Below are positions 7,651 to 17,275 of a DNA stretch of 64,000 bases, in pieces. Under the pieces are notes generated by a model, which saw only the letters and a list, made by a program, of their open reading frames with translations, had not been told where the DNA came from and searched no databases. Position 1 is the stretch's first letter. Every line of letters begins with the position of its first letter. Made by a program: the position numbers and the translations under genes. This DNA comes from Neptuniibacter marinus (lineage in GTDB: Bacteria; Pseudomonadota; Gammaproteobacteria; Pseudomonadales; Balneatricaceae): positions 1-64,000 of the forward strand of contig NZ_LUTR01000002.1 of NCBI RefSeq assembly GCF_001597725.1, read 5' to 3'.

Positions 7651-8952
7651 TTAACGGCCAAAATTTTCAACGCGAATACGAGTAACACTACCGTTAATCT
7701 CATCTAGCGCTTCGATTTTTGCAATTGCATCGTTCATCTTCTGCTCAACCACAGTTTGGGTCAAAATAATAACCGGCACCTGATCTTCGCTTGTTGCTTT
7801 CTGAATAATGGCTTCAATATTGATGCCTTCTTCACCCAGAATACTGGTAATCATTGCCAGCACACCCGGTTTCTCTTGGGCATTCATGCGTAGATAGTAG
7901 GCAGTTTCTGTCTGATCCATTGGCAGAATCGGTGCATCTGATAACTCTGATGGCTGGAAGGCCAAATGAGGTACACGGTTATCACGATCAGCGGTCAAGG
8001 TACGAACAACATCGACTATATCAGCTACAACAGCAGAAGCAGTCGGTTCAGAGCCAGCACCCGGCCCGTAATACATAGTTTGGCCAACCGCATCGCCATC
8101 AACCAAAATTGCGTTCATCACACCGTTTACATTGGCGATAAGCGCAGACTCAGGAATCAGCGTTGGATGCACTCGCAGCTCCACACCGTTATCCGTGTGG
8201 CGGCTAACACCTAAATGTTTAATGCGGTAGCCAAGCTCTTCAGCATACTGCACATCATCGCGAGTGATTTTGCTGATGCCTTCAGTAAAAGCTTTGTCGA
8301 ACTGCAAAGGGATACCAAACGCGATAGAGGCTAAAATCGTTAACTTATGAGCCGCATCAGTACCTTCAACATCAAAGGTTGGATCAGCTTCTGCATAACC
8401 CAGTGCTTGAGCTTCAGCGAGCACATCGTCAAAATCGCGCCCTTTATCGCGCATTTCGGTCATAATGAAGTTGCCTGTACCATTAATAATACCGGCTAAC
8501 CAATTAATCTTATTCGCAGACAAACCTTCACGGATCGCTTTGATGATCGGGATACCACCGGCAACCGATGCTTCAAATGCAACCATGACATTCTTTTTCT
8601 GCGCAGCTTCGAAAATCTCATTACCATGAACAGCGATTAAGGCTTTGTTCGCAGTTACAACATGCTTACCATGCTCTATAGCTGTCAGCACAAGTTCTTT
8701 TGCTACGTCATAACCACCGATCAACTCAACAACTACATCAATTTCTGGGTTTTTAGCCACCGCAAAAACATCATCTGTAAGCTGTATACCTTTGGTATCA
8801 CAGTCCGGATTAGTGTGACGAGCACCAATTTCTTCCACTATGATTTTACGTCCTGCCCGACGAGCAATCTCTTCGGCATTTCGCTTCAGCACATTGTATG
8901 TGCCACCACCGACTGTACCTAATCCACAGATACCTACTTTGACCGGTTTCAA
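7651..8952 (-). CDS. hom: Homoserine dehydrogenase
   Basis: 433 residues when started at TTG 8952 (MKPVKVGICGLG), the start used by pseudomonad homologues. Upstream in-frame ATGs at 8979 and 8967 add 9 or 5 residues, but a GAGGTG ribosome site lies five bases before the TTG and overlaps the other two readings. The NAD(P)-binding loop is GICGLGTVGGG, the catalytic domain includes GTGNFIMTEM at ~165, and an ACT domain (EKPGVLAMITSILGEEGINI, ~355) at the C-terminus suggests threonine feedback. It makes homoserine from aspartate semialdehyde. First gene of the hom-thrC operon. Confidence 0.95.
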   Translation of the reverse strand: MKPVKVGICGLGTVGGGTYNVLKRNAEEIARRAGRKIIVEEIGARHTNPDCDTKGIQLTDDVFAVAKNPEIDVVVELIGGYDVAKELVLTAIEHGKHVVTANKALIAVHGNEIFEAAQKKNVMVAFEASVAGGIPIIKAIREGLSANKINWLAGIINGTGNFIMTEMRDKGRDFDDVLAEAQALGYAEADPTFDVEGTDAAHKLTILASIAFGIPLQFDKAFTEGISKITRDDVQYAEELGYRIKHLGVSRHTDNGVELRVHPTLIPESALIANVNGVMNAILVDGDAVGQTMYYGPGAGSEPTASAVVADIVDVVRTLTADRDNRVPHLAFQPSELSDAPILPMDQTETAYYLRMNAQEKPGVLAMITSILGEEGINIEAIIQKATSEDQVPVIILTQTVVEQKMNDAIAKIEALDEINGSVTRIRVENFGR

Positions 8953-9182
8953 ACTTGCACCTCGCATGCTGTTGAACAACTATTTCTCACAGTATATATA
9001 CCTATTGAGTCATAACTGTGATTTAGAAATCTAACGGAAACAGATAAACCAACGTAGCCAATAAACATTGAAACATGGCAAATTGATCCACTGATATAAG
9101 TTCCGTAAAAATGAGCCGAGTATTATAGCCAAAACAATGCAATAGCTCTATCTCTGCAATCATTCTGTAGCAACAAATAAAT

Positions 9183-9206
9183 AAGGGAGCCGAGGCTCCC
9201 TTATTA
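9183..9206 (-). terminator. Terminator downstream of dsbC
   Basis: AAGGGAGCC pairs with GGCTCCCTT around GA(G); AT-rich, T-containing sequence follows on the minus strand. It is 19 bp beyond the dsbC stop. Confidence 0.7.
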
Positions 9207-9224
9207 TTAAGAATATAAACGTAC

Positions 9225-9965
9225 TTATTGCAGTTTTAACGCTTTCGCTAATTGCGCCGCAGGAACATAACCTGGCAGTAAACTACCATCAGATAGAACA
9301 ATGGCAGGCGTACCAGTAACACCGATTCTTTGACCTATATGAAACTGTTCCATTACAGGGCTATCACAAGTTTTAGATGCTAGGTCTCCGCTACCTTTAG
9401 CTGCATCCATCGCTTTCCGCCGGCCGTCTGCACTTTCAGCACACCAAATTGATACCATGCTTCTATAGGTCGCAGTGCCTGCTCCTTGTCGAGGAAAAGC
9501 CAGATAATTAACTTGGACACCCATAGCTGTCAATTTAGGCACTTCGGCATGCAGTTTACGGCAGTAAGGGCAATCCACATCGGTAAACACGTTGATTGTC
9601 GCTTTTAATTCGCCTTCCGCTGGGTAGACAACCATCTGTTCAGGATCAATTTTGGCAAGGGACTCTTTTCTGATGACGCTCTGCTTCTGTTCTGTCAGGT
9701 CAATAAAACCTTCAGGCTCACTAAACTGAAACAATTTACCTAATAAGAAATATTGACCCTGCTCATCGGAATAGAGGATCTCACCAGTGCTCAATACCAC
9801 CTCATACATTCCATCCACTGGTGCTTTGACCACGGTCTCAACTTGGAGACTCGCATTAACCTTTTGCAGGTTCTGCGTAATCATCTCCTCAGGACTTGCT
9901 GCTTGGGCATTAATACTCAAACTGCTCATTAACAGCATGGCCGATATTAATATTTTTTTCATCAT
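9225..9965 (-). CDS. dsbC: Periplasmic disulfide isomerase DsbC
   Basis: 246 residues. A Sec signal peptide (MMKKILISAMLLMSSLSINA, cleavage after AQA) is followed by the DsbC/G dimerisation domain (~25-90) and a thioredoxin domain with the active site DVDCPYCRKLH at ~132 and the cis-Pro loop GVTGTPAIV at ~218. E. coli DsbC has CGYC; CPYC is a minor variation. A second Cys pair (IWCAES and KTCDSP) matches the structural disulfide of DsbC. It reshuffles wrong disulfides in the periplasm and is kept reduced by DsbD. Adjacent to xerD, as in other gammaproteobacteria. Confidence 0.95.
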   Translation of the reverse strand: MMKKILISAMLLMSSLSINAQAASPEEMITQNLQKVNASLQVETVVKAPVDGMYEVVLSTGEILYSDEQGQYFLLGKLFQFSEPEGFIDLTEQKQSVIRKESLAKIDPEQMVVYPAEGELKATINVFTDVDCPYCRKLHAEVPKLTAMGVQVNYLAFPRQGAGTATYRSMVSIWCAESADGRRKAMDAAKGSGDLASKTCDSPVMEQFHIGQRIGVTGTPAIVLSDGSLLPGYVPAAQLAKALKLQ

Positions 9966-10039
9966 TTTCCTCTAACTATTCCAACTGCCTAATTGCGTAT
10001 TATACCTAGGACTCTATTTTCCTAGTGAAGTTCCTGTAA

Positions 10040-10984
10040 TTAACCCCGCGGATGATGGATTTGATGCAAGGACTGTAATCTTTGCTGGGCCACATGAGTA
10101 TAAATTTGCGTAGTCGATAGATCACTATGCCCCAATAGCATCTGCACCACTCGAAGATCAGCCCCATGATTCAGTAGATGTGTCGCAAATGCATGTCTAA
10201 TTACATGGGGTGATAACGGCTTATCAACACCCGCAACCAAGGCATAATGTTTTATACGATGCCAAAAGGTTTGCCGTGTCATCTGCTGCCCTCGCCGGCT
10301 AGGAAACAGCACATCACTCACATTCTCACCCAATAAAATAGGCCGAACCTGCACTAAATAACGCTGCACCCAACTAATCGCTTCTTCACCTAACGGGACC
10401 AAGCGCTCTTTGCCGCCCTTACCCATTACGCGAATCACACCTTGATTCAAATTCACTTCAAATAACTGCAAACTTACTAATTCAGTAACACGTAACCCTG
10501 TAGCATAAAGGACTTCTAACATAGTACGATCACGAAAGTGGATAGGATCGTTTAGTTCCGGCGCATCTAAGAGGCGCTCAACATCATCTTCCGTCAATGT
10601 TTTAGGTAGGCTTCGTCCCTTTTTCGGGCTATCTATTAAAAGCACCGGATCTTCACTAATTAGTTCTTCACGTAACAGATAACGATAAAACCCTCTCAAG
10701 CATGAGAGCATTCTCGCCGTAGAGCTGGCACGTAAGCGCTCCTTAACTCGCCAGCCTAAATACTGCTGCAACTCAGACCGCACACAGGAGATAAGGTGTC
10801 CCCCGCGCTGATTTAACCACAAACCAAACTGATTCAGATCCCGACGGTAGGAGGAAAGCGTGTTTTCACTCAAGCCTTTTTCCATCCAAATAGCATCTAA
10901 ATATGTATCAATGAGCTGGCTATCTTTGTCACTTAGAACAACAGCAGCTTTAATGGAAGACGACACAATCACTCCATCCGACAC
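10040..10984 (-). CDS. xerD: Tyrosine recombinase XerD
   Basis: 314 residues from GTG 10984; homologues are near 298-300, so a later in-frame start is possible. The core-binding domain (GLSENTLSSYRRDL) is followed by the catalytic domain with R in ATGLRVTELV (~180), K in GKGGKERLVPL, HVIRHAFATH and LGHSDLSTTQIYTHV with the nucleophilic Tyr. XerD acts with XerC and FtsK at dif to resolve chromosome dimers. The xerD-dsbC-hom-thrC order matches that of Pseudomonas, which supports the orthology. Confidence 0.95.
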   Translation of the reverse strand: MSDGVIVSSSIKAAVVLSDKDSQLIDTYLDAIWMEKGLSENTLSSYRRDLNQFGLWLNQRGGHLISCVRSELQQYLGWRVKERLRASSTARMLSCLRGFYRYLLREELISEDPVLLIDSPKKGRSLPKTLTEDDVERLLDAPELNDPIHFRDRTMLEVLYATGLRVTELVSLQLFEVNLNQGVIRVMGKGGKERLVPLGEEAISWVQRYLVQVRPILLGENVSDVLFPSRRGQQMTRQTFWHRIKHYALVAGVDKPLSPHVIRHAFATHLLNHGADLRVVQMLLGHSDLSTTQIYTHVAQQRLQSLHQIHHPRG

Positions 10985-11013
10985 AAGATAGATACACAGG
11001 ACAGCAAGAGGAA

Positions 11014-12447
11014 TTAATAATAAAGGCGCGCACTTTGAATTTTATCCCGAGAGATCGGATAAGTCGCAGTTCCGCGACCATCCACTAAACGATGCTCAAC
11101 GGTAATTACATCGGGATTCACATCAATCAAACGGCCTTCAACTTTACGTCCAAAATAGGTGTACAAAATCACCGGCTCACCTAAGTGGGGCTCTAAATTC
11201 GACAGCTCAACGGGCTTAAAGGTTTTTTCATTTTTCTGCTGCTTCAATCGTTTTAGAGCATGCTGATTACGGCGCTCATAAACAGGAGAAGGCATAGCTA
11301 TACTCATATCAAAATGTTCAGCATCTTCTTCAGGAAGAACGCTTGGTACCTGCTCTATCTCCGACACCTCTTCGGCGCCCATATTCAACTCATGCAGTAA
11401 GCGCTCTCCTTCAGGGTCAGGCTCACTCCAAGCAACCCCTTCCCAAGAGACCGCCTTACCATTAAATTCCATATATGGATTTAAAGCATCTAATAGATCA
11501 GTTGGCTGCTGAATTAGCGCCATTGACTGCATACCAAACCCTTGCGGAATATCAACACGTAGATAAAAAGAACCACCGGGGTTATTTAAACCATCAATCG
11601 CATCAAACAAATGTTTAGGGACTGTCCAACCTTCATAATCTAAACGTTTACTTAACATCTCAGCATAACGCTGACGATAATCTTGTACTGGTTCTTTATT
11701 TAAAGCCGCACAAAATTTGTTTTTACGAACATTATATCCACGGTCATAAAAACGAGTTTTAATCCTTTTCAACTGCGGCTGAGCAAAAGCGATTGTCTGC
11801 ATATTTAACGTGTCACTAGTGACACCAACATTCAAAGAGATGCTCGCATCAGCCATTTGCGCAGTTTTACTTTGCAAATCAAAGTTAAGCTGCTTGTCTA
11901 CTTTATCAAAAGCATATTGGATAGATAGATCACTGCGAATGCGGCTATAGCCCATTTTACGAATATCGGCGATCGAAAAGAAATGACGGTCACCGCAGGC
12001 TAAAGTATCGTAACTTGGGCCCACATGGCGCTGTGCATCAGCGGCCATCCGTCCCCAGTCCTGCATGTAACCACTTTGGAGATTAAGATCAATCCCAGAA
12101 ATATCAATATTAAACGATTCTGGCAGTTCACCTTTTGACAGCTGCTCATCCAAACTAAGAATAAATCCCCATGAAGGTGCTTTTAAGGTCGTAGCATCAA
12201 TCCCTATTTCGCCTTTCATACCCGCGGGGATAAAACTCATACCACGCAGACCAACCTCAGATTGAAAAAGATCTATATAAATATCTTGGTATTTCATATC
12301 AGCATAAGGTGATATATCGCGCGCAAAGTCATCTGCGAACTCAGAGACTTTCCACCAAACAAATCCATAAGCTCCGGCAAACAGTAAGACGGGAACAAGG
12401 ATAACCAGACATAATGAAACAATGTGTTTGATGGTTTTGTTTTTCAT
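11014..12447 (-). CDS. Inner-membrane-anchored protein of unknown function
   Basis: 477 residues. One N-terminal transmembrane segment (about 10-31, SLCLVILVPVLLFAGAYGFV) is followed by a large, probably periplasmic region rich in beta-strand-like alternation (YQDIYIDLFQSEVGLRGMSF), faintly AsmA/DUF748-like. A segment near the C-terminus (GEPVILYTYFGRKVEGRLID, ~430) looks like a small beta-barrel. No catalytic motif is visible. It lies between xerD and rplS on the same strand, 29 bp upstream of xerD. I do not recognise the family. Confidence 0.75.
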   Translation of the reverse strand: MKNKTIKHIVSLCLVILVPVLLFAGAYGFVWWKVSEFADDFARDISPYADMKYQDIYIDLFQSEVGLRGMSFIPAGMKGEIGIDATTLKAPSWGFILSLDEQLSKGELPESFNIDISGIDLNLQSGYMQDWGRMAADAQRHVGPSYDTLACGDRHFFSIADIRKMGYSRIRSDLSIQYAFDKVDKQLNFDLQSKTAQMADASISLNVGVTSDTLNMQTIAFAQPQLKRIKTRFYDRGYNVRKNKFCAALNKEPVQDYRQRYAEMLSKRLDYEGWTVPKHLFDAIDGLNNPGGSFYLRVDIPQGFGMQSMALIQQPTDLLDALNPYMEFNGKAVSWEGVAWSEPDPEGERLLHELNMGAEEVSEIEQVPSVLPEEDAEHFDMSIAMPSPVYERRNQHALKRLKQQKNEKTFKPVELSNLEPHLGEPVILYTYFGRKVEGRLIDVNPDVITVEHRLVDGRGTATYPISRDKIQSARLYY

Positions 12448-12583
12448 AGGCTGACCTAAGATTAACTCCCTGTACCCAAAACTTGCAAAACTAGCCGCTT
12501 TTCAACCCTAATATTATGGGCGTGGATATTCAACTCTGTTCAACCTTTATAACAGATATTAAGATCAGGTAAACGCTAGACAT

Positions 12584-12611
12584 AAAAAAAAGCGACCGAA
12601 GCCGCTTTTTT
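12584..12611 (-). terminator. Terminator of the rpsP-rimM-trmD-rplS operon
   Basis: AAAAAAGCG...CGCTTTTTT hairpin with T-runs on both strands, 22 bp after rplS. Confidence 0.8.
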
Positions 12612-12632
12612 AATAGAAGAAAAATTAGTGCA

Positions 12633-12989
12633 TTAACCCAACTTTTCTTTAATACGTGCAGATCTACCACTACGCTCACGCAAGTAGTAAAGCTTAGCCT
12701 GACGTACCGCACCACGACGCTTAACTTCAATGCTATCAACTGCAGCACTGAAAGTTTGAAAAGTACGCTCAACACCCACACCGTGAGAAATTTTACGTAC
12801 AGTGAAAGCAGAGTTCAGACCGCGGTTACGCTTACCTAGAACTACACCTTCAAACGCCTGCAGACGAGTACGCTCGCCTTCTACAACTCTAACCTGAACT
12901 ACAACAGTATCACCTGGTGCAAATTCTGGTACTTCTTTATTCATTTGTTCAGCTTCAAGCTGCTGAATAATTAGGTTTTTGCCGCTCAT
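12633..12989 (-). CDS. rplS: 50S ribosomal protein L19
   Basis: 118 residues, the usual length. Motifs [32 protein letters not shown] and the C-terminal [18 protein letters not shown] are typical of L19, which sits at the 30S-50S interface. Last gene of the rpsP-rimM-trmD-rplS operon, 17 bp after trmD. Confidence 0.98.
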   Translation of the reverse strand: MSGKNLIIQQLEAEQMNKEVPEFAPGDTVVVQVRVVEGERTRLQAFEGVVLGKRNRGLNSAFTVRKISHGVGVERTFQTFSAAVDSIEVKRRGAVRQAKLYYLRERSGRSARIKEKLG

Positions 12990-13006
12990 CGCTTGCTCCT
13001 AAACAT

Positions 13007-13756
13007 TCAACCTTCGGACCCTTGGGTCTCCCGGATAAAATCGGTTAACAATGACTTTTGCTCAGCGTTTAACTCAAGAGATTCGAGCAGGTCAGGTCGG
13101 CGTTGCCAAGTCCTTCCCAGCTGTTGTTTCAGACGCCAGCGTCTGATCTCTTTATGGTTGCCGCTCAGCAACACTTCAGGTACCTGCATATCATCATACT
13201 GTTCCGGCCTAGTGTAGTGCGGGCAGTCTAGCAATCCATCACAAAACGAATCCTCAGTAGCTGAATCTTGATGTCCTAAAACACCAGGAACCAAACGAGA
13301 AACTGCGTCAATCATAGTCATTGCGGGTAATTCCCCGCCACTAAGCACAAAATCGCCTAGCGACCACTCTTCATCAATCTCTGCATCTATTAGGCGCTCA
13401 TCAATACCTTCATAGCGCCCTGCTACCAGAATCAGCTTCTTACGAGAAGCTAGCTCCTGCATACCCTGATGATCCATACGTCGTCCCTGTGGGGATAGGT
13501 AAATAACTTTTACCTCATCGCCCGCAGCGTCTTTTGCCGCATGAATAGCATCCCTAAGCGGTTGAACTTTCATCAACATGCCTGGGCCGCCACCATAAGG
13601 GCGGTCATCTACAGTTTTATGCTTATCATGCGTGAAATCCCGAGGGTTCCAGCACTGCATCTGTATCAAACCGTTTTTTACTCCTCGTCCCGTAACGCCG
13701 TAGCAACTAATTGCATCAAACATTTCAGGAAAAAGAGTTACCACACCAAACCACAT
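13007..13756 (-). CDS. trmD: tRNA (guanine37-N1)-methyltransferase
   Basis: 249 residues. SPOUT-fold trefoil knot residues are clear: [11 protein letters not shown] (~87), [12 protein letters not shown] (~113) and the knot [13 protein letters not shown] (~133). The enzyme methylates G37 next to the anticodon of tRNAs with G36, preventing +1 frameshifting, using SAM. It lies 3 bp downstream of rimM and 17 bp upstream of rplS, the standard order of the rpsP operon. Confidence 0.98.
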   Translation of the reverse strand: MWFGVVTLFPEMFDAISCYGVTGRGVKNGLIQMQCWNPRDFTHDKHKTVDDRPYGGGPGMLMKVQPLRDAIHAAKDAAGDEVKVIYLSPQGRRMDHQGMQELASRKKLILVAGRYEGIDERLIDAEIDEEWSLGDFVLSGGELPAMTMIDAVSRLVPGVLGHQDSATEDSFCDGLLDCPHYTRPEQYDDMQVPEVLLSGNHKEIRRWRLKQQLGRTWQRRPDLLESLELNAEQKSLLTDFIRETQGSEG

Positions 13757-13759
13757 GGT

Positions 13760-14293
13760 TCAGAATTCCGGGTCCCAATCGACCCGCATGGTACCTGTTT
13801 CAAGGTCAATATTTTTTATCACCTGGTCAGGAAGATAGGGCAACAGTCGCTCTTTTTGATCGAGACTGTCTGCCGTTCCCTTCACAACTAACACATCATT
13901 TGAGCCAGTTTCTAACAGGTGGCTTACCTTGCCCAATAATTGATCGGACTCGGTATAAACTAATAGGTCTTGCAACTGACTCCAGTAGTACTCACCAGCG
14001 TCCAATTTAGGAAGCTGCTTTGCATCAACCGAGATTTCAAGCCCGCAATATTTACGCGCTACGTCTCGATCATCTACTCCAACCAGTTTTGCAACTAGCC
14101 CTTTACCATGGCGCTTACCGGTTTCCACCTCGAGAGGCTTCAATACACCGTTAATGTTTACCAACCACGGCTTGTAGGAAAAAATGTTTTCTATTGGATC
14201 AGTGTTAGAGTAAATTTTTACCCAACCCTTAATCCCATAGACAGCAGAAATCGTTCCGACAATGATATGTTCATTACTTGGATCACTGCTCAT
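13760..14293 (-). CDS. rimM: Ribosome maturation factor RimM
   Basis: 177 residues. The N-terminal RimM domain (VGTISAVYGIKGWVKIYS) and the C-terminal PRC-barrel (GEYYWSQLQDLLVY ... LLPYLPDQVIKNIDL) are both present. RimM binds S19 in assembly of the 30S head. It is the second gene of the rpsP operon. Confidence 0.97.
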   Translation of the reverse strand: MSSDPSNEHIIVGTISAVYGIKGWVKIYSNTDPIENIFSYKPWLVNINGVLKPLEVETGKRHGKGLVAKLVGVDDRDVARKYCGLEISVDAKQLPKLDAGEYYWSQLQDLLVYTESDQLLGKVSHLLETGSNDVLVVKGTADSLDQKERLLPYLPDQVIKNIDLETGTMRVDWDPEF

Positions 14294-14320
14294 CTTTAAC
14301 CCTGACCAAAAACCTAAAAA

Positions 14321-14569
14321 TTACTTAGCTGCTTTAGCTTCTTTAACTAGCTTAGCAACGCGCTCAGATAGCTGTGCGCCTTTACTCTGCCAGTATTCAA
14401 CACGATCAAGATCGATACGAAGACCTTCCTCTTGACCACGTGCTGTTGGGTTAAAAAAGCCCACACGCTCAATAAAGCGACCGTCACGCGCATTACGCGA
14501 GTCTGCTACTGAGATGTGATAGAACGGACGCTTCTTAGCGCCACCACGAGACAAACGAATAGTTACCAT
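14321..14569 (-). CDS. rpsP: 30S ribosomal protein S16
   Basis: 82 residues, normal length. [38 protein letters not shown] and [12 protein letters not shown] are diagnostic of S16. First gene of the rpsP-rimM-trmD-rplS operon, 28 bp ahead of rimM and separated from ffh by a terminator. Confidence 0.98.
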   Translation of the reverse strand: MVTIRLSRGGAKKRPFYHISVADSRNARDGRFIERVGFFNPTARGQEEGLRIDLDRVEYWQSKGAQLSERVAKLVKEAKAAK

Positions 14570-14656
14570 GCGTTAGATCCCTTTATTGAGTGGGTTTTAA
14601 TATCGCCCACAGTTAGAAAAACAGCCTGTTTTTGAGGCAGACTGAACCATTAAAAA

Positions 14657-14692
14657 TTAGGGCGGGAATTCTACTAGAATTACCCGCCCTAA
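14657..14692 (-). terminator. Terminator of ffh
   Basis: TTAGGGCGGG and CCCGCCCTAA pair around an AATTCTAGTAGAATT region that is itself palindromic. AATTTTTAAT follows on the minus strand. It lies 32 bp past the ffh stop. Confidence 0.85.
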
Positions 14693-14723
14693 TAAAGTCT
14701 TTTCGCCGATTAATTAAAAAGGC

Positions 14724-16127
14724 TTACATCCCAGGGAAACCGCCAGGGCCGCCCATACCACCAGGACCACCACCCATGCCCGGCGGTAACATACCTTTCA
14801 TGCCGCGCATCATTTTGGTCATACCGCCTTTGCCGCTGAATTTTTTCATCATTTTCGACATTTGCTTATGCTGTTTAAGCAGGCGATTAATATCCTGAAT
14901 CTGGGTTCCAGAGCCTTTAGCTATACGTTTTTTACGCGAACCAGAAATAATATCAGGCTTACGACGTTCTAATGCGGTCATTGAATTAATGATCGCTTCC
15001 ATTTGATGCATACCTTTTTCAGCATTTGCAGCACTGGCGGCTTGAGTCAGTTGCCCCATACCAGGAAGCTTATCAAGCATTCCGGCCATACCACCCATGT
15101 TTTTCATCTGGGAGATCTGCTCACGGAAATCCTCTAAATCAAAACCTTTACCTTTCTTGATTTTCTTGGCAAATTTTTCCGCTTTGACTTTATCAATCTT
15201 CTGCTCAGCTTCCTCAATTAAGGAAAGCACGTCGCCCATACCTAAGATACGGGAAGCAACACGATCAGGATGGAAAGGCTCTAAGGCATCAACTTTTTCA
15301 CCAACACCTAAGAACTTAATAGGTTTACCGGTAATCTGACGTACAGATAAAGCGGCACCACCACGGGCATCACCATCGGTTTTGGTAAGGATAACACCAG
15401 TTAAAGGCAATACTTCGTTAAAAGCTTTTGCGGTATTTGCCGCATCTTGACCTGTCATCGAATCGACAACGAATAGAGTTTCTACCGGATTAACCGCTTC
15501 ATGCAGACGTTTAATCTCACCCATCATATCTTCATCAACATGCAAACGACCCGCCGTATCAACCAAGACAACATCATGGTGTTGAATACGTGCATGGGCG
15601 ATTGCTGCATTTGCTATATCAACAGGATCTTGGTCCGCCGATGACGGGAAGAAATCAACCTCCACCTCGGTCGCTAGCGTTTCAAGCTGCTTGATAGCCG
15701 CCGGACGATATACGTCGGCCGAAACAACTAAGACCTTTTTCTTTTCACGTTCACGCAGATGACGACCCAGTTTTGCCACCGAGGTCGTTTTACCCGCCCC
15801 CTGAAGACCCGCCATCATAACAACAGCTGGAGGTACGACCGCTAGGTTCAGCTTTTCATTCGCCTCCCCCATGACCTTGACCATCTCTTCATTGACGATC
15901 TTTACAAATACCTGACCTGGGGTCAGGCTTTTAGTAACTTCAGTCCCAACAGCACGCTCTTTAACGCTATTAACGAACTCTTTAACGACAGGGAGTGCAA
16001 CATCCGCTTCGAGCAGCGCCATACGCACTTCACGCAGAGTGCTTTTAATATTATCTTCCGTCAGTTTCGCCTGACCGGTCACTGAGCGTAACGTGTGCGT
16101 AAGTCGTTCTGTTAAATTCTCAAACAT
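14724..16127 (-). CDS. ffh: Signal recognition particle protein Ffh
   Basis: 467 residues. N domain (1-90), then G domain with GLQGAGKTTSVAKL (~107), DTAGRLHVDE (~190) and TKTDGDARGG (~247), then a Met-rich M domain with the 4.5S RNA-binding SGSRKKRIAKGSG (~395). The glycine/methionine tail (GMGGGPGGMGGPGG) is unusually repetitive but common in related Ffh. Ffh binds signal sequences of nascent inner-membrane proteins and docks with FtsY. It is followed by its own terminator. Confidence 0.98.
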   Translation of the reverse strand: MFENLTERLTHTLRSVTGQAKLTEDNIKSTLREVRMALLEADVALPVVKEFVNSVKERAVGTEVTKSLTPGQVFVKIVNEEMVKVMGEANEKLNLAVVPPAVVMMAGLQGAGKTTSVAKLGRHLREREKKKVLVVSADVYRPAAIKQLETLATEVEVDFFPSSADQDPVDIANAAIAHARIQHHDVVLVDTAGRLHVDEDMMGEIKRLHEAVNPVETLFVVDSMTGQDAANTAKAFNEVLPLTGVILTKTDGDARGGAALSVRQITGKPIKFLGVGEKVDALEPFHPDRVASRILGMGDVLSLIEEAEQKIDKVKAEKFAKKIKKGKGFDLEDFREQISQMKNMGGMAGMLDKLPGMGQLTQAASAANAEKGMHQMEAIINSMTALERRKPDIISGSRKKRIAKGSGTQIQDINRLLKQHKQMSKMMKKFSGKGGMTKMMRGMKGMLPPGMGGGPGGMGGPGGFPGM

Positions 16128-16365
16128 GTCCTGCCTCGACTTTCCCCCTGCGAAAGCGCTTCATAAATAAGCATATTATTAAGGGAAAAAGATAAACTAA
16201 GTTAATTATCGGCACATTATACCGTACAAGAGGCATCCTGAGCAGCCCCTTTAAATTACTCTTTGTATCTCTATTGCTATTCTTTAATCCGGCGCTTATC
16301 TGTGACAAACTAGCGTTTCATGCCATAACACTGTTCTACTTGAACGCTGGACAGAAGAGACTTAG

Positions 16366-17151
16366 ATGCTAGCTATATCCACACTTGTTGCCGTAATGCT
16401 TTATAGCGCTGCTGGAATCCTACAGTGGCAAGTTATGCGCGGTAGCCGCCAACAACCACGCTATTTCAACCAACTACTGGGTGTGTTGGGCTTATGCTCC
16501 CATACTTTGGCGCTTTACATCGTACTCCACCAGCCCGATGGAATTAACTTAAGCTTCTTTAGTGTTAGCTCACTTATCTCTTGGCTCGTCGCTAGCATCG
16601 TTCTTCTTAGTAGCTTGCGCCAAAATATAGATAATCTTTTTATTGGTGTTTTTCCTATGGCCGCCATCGCTTCATTAGCCACACTGGCTACTGGAGTATC
16701 TGATGGAAAAATCTATAGTGGCGGCGTAATCGCCCATATTTTGCTATCGATTTTGGCGTACAGTATTTTTACGGTGGCAACACTGCAAGCTATATTGCTC
16801 TCCTTCCAAATAACAGCACTGAAACAGCACCATACTCGCGGACTTGTGTCATCCCTGCCGCCACTCCAAACGATGGAATGCTTACTATTTGAGATGGTCT
16901 GGACCGGCTTAGTCTTATTGACCGCGGCAATGGTCACTGGCTTTATCGTGTTTGAAGATCTATTTGCACAACACTTAGTTCACAAAACTGCATTTTCGAT
17001 CTGTGCTTGGTTTTTGTATGCAACCTTATTATTTGGTCGCATTAGCTTTGGCTGGCGTAGCAACACAGCAGTACGCTGGACTATTGCTAGCTTTATCACC
17101 CTTGCGCTTGGCTTTTTTGGTAGCAAAATGGTAATTGAATTACTCATCTAA
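16366..17151 (+). CDS. CcsA/HemX-like inner membrane protein (YpjD family)
   Basis: 261 residues with about eight hydrophobic segments across its length; contains HTLALYIVLH near residue 45 and IAHILLSILAYSIFT (~121), the His-bearing pattern of the cytochrome c assembly (CcsA/HemX) family. E. coli YpjD has the same position next to ffh, divergently transcribed, and upstream of a CorC-like gene (YfjD), as here. Biochemical role unproven; a haem or cytochrome-related function is by family only. Confidence 0.85.
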   Translation: MLAISTLVAVMLYSAAGILQWQVMRGSRQQPRYFNQLLGVLGLCSHTLALYIVLHQPDGINLSFFSVSSLISWLVASIVLLSSLRQNIDNLFIGVFPMAAIASLATLATGVSDGKIYSGGVIAHILLSILAYSIFTVATLQAILLSFQITALKQHHTRGLVSSLPPLQTMECLLFEMVWTGLVLLTAAMVTGFIVFEDLFAQHLVHKTAFSICAWFLYATLLFGRISFGWRSNTAVRWTIASFITLALGFFGSKMVIELLI

Positions 17152-17275
17152 TCCCGCTTCTATCAGATAAATACCTCTATTCGTCTAAATAGACAAAATG
17201 TAGGGGTAATAGCCCTTGACAGGTAAAGGGCCACATTTGAAAATGACGCTCCATTCATAAGATAGGCATACCGTC

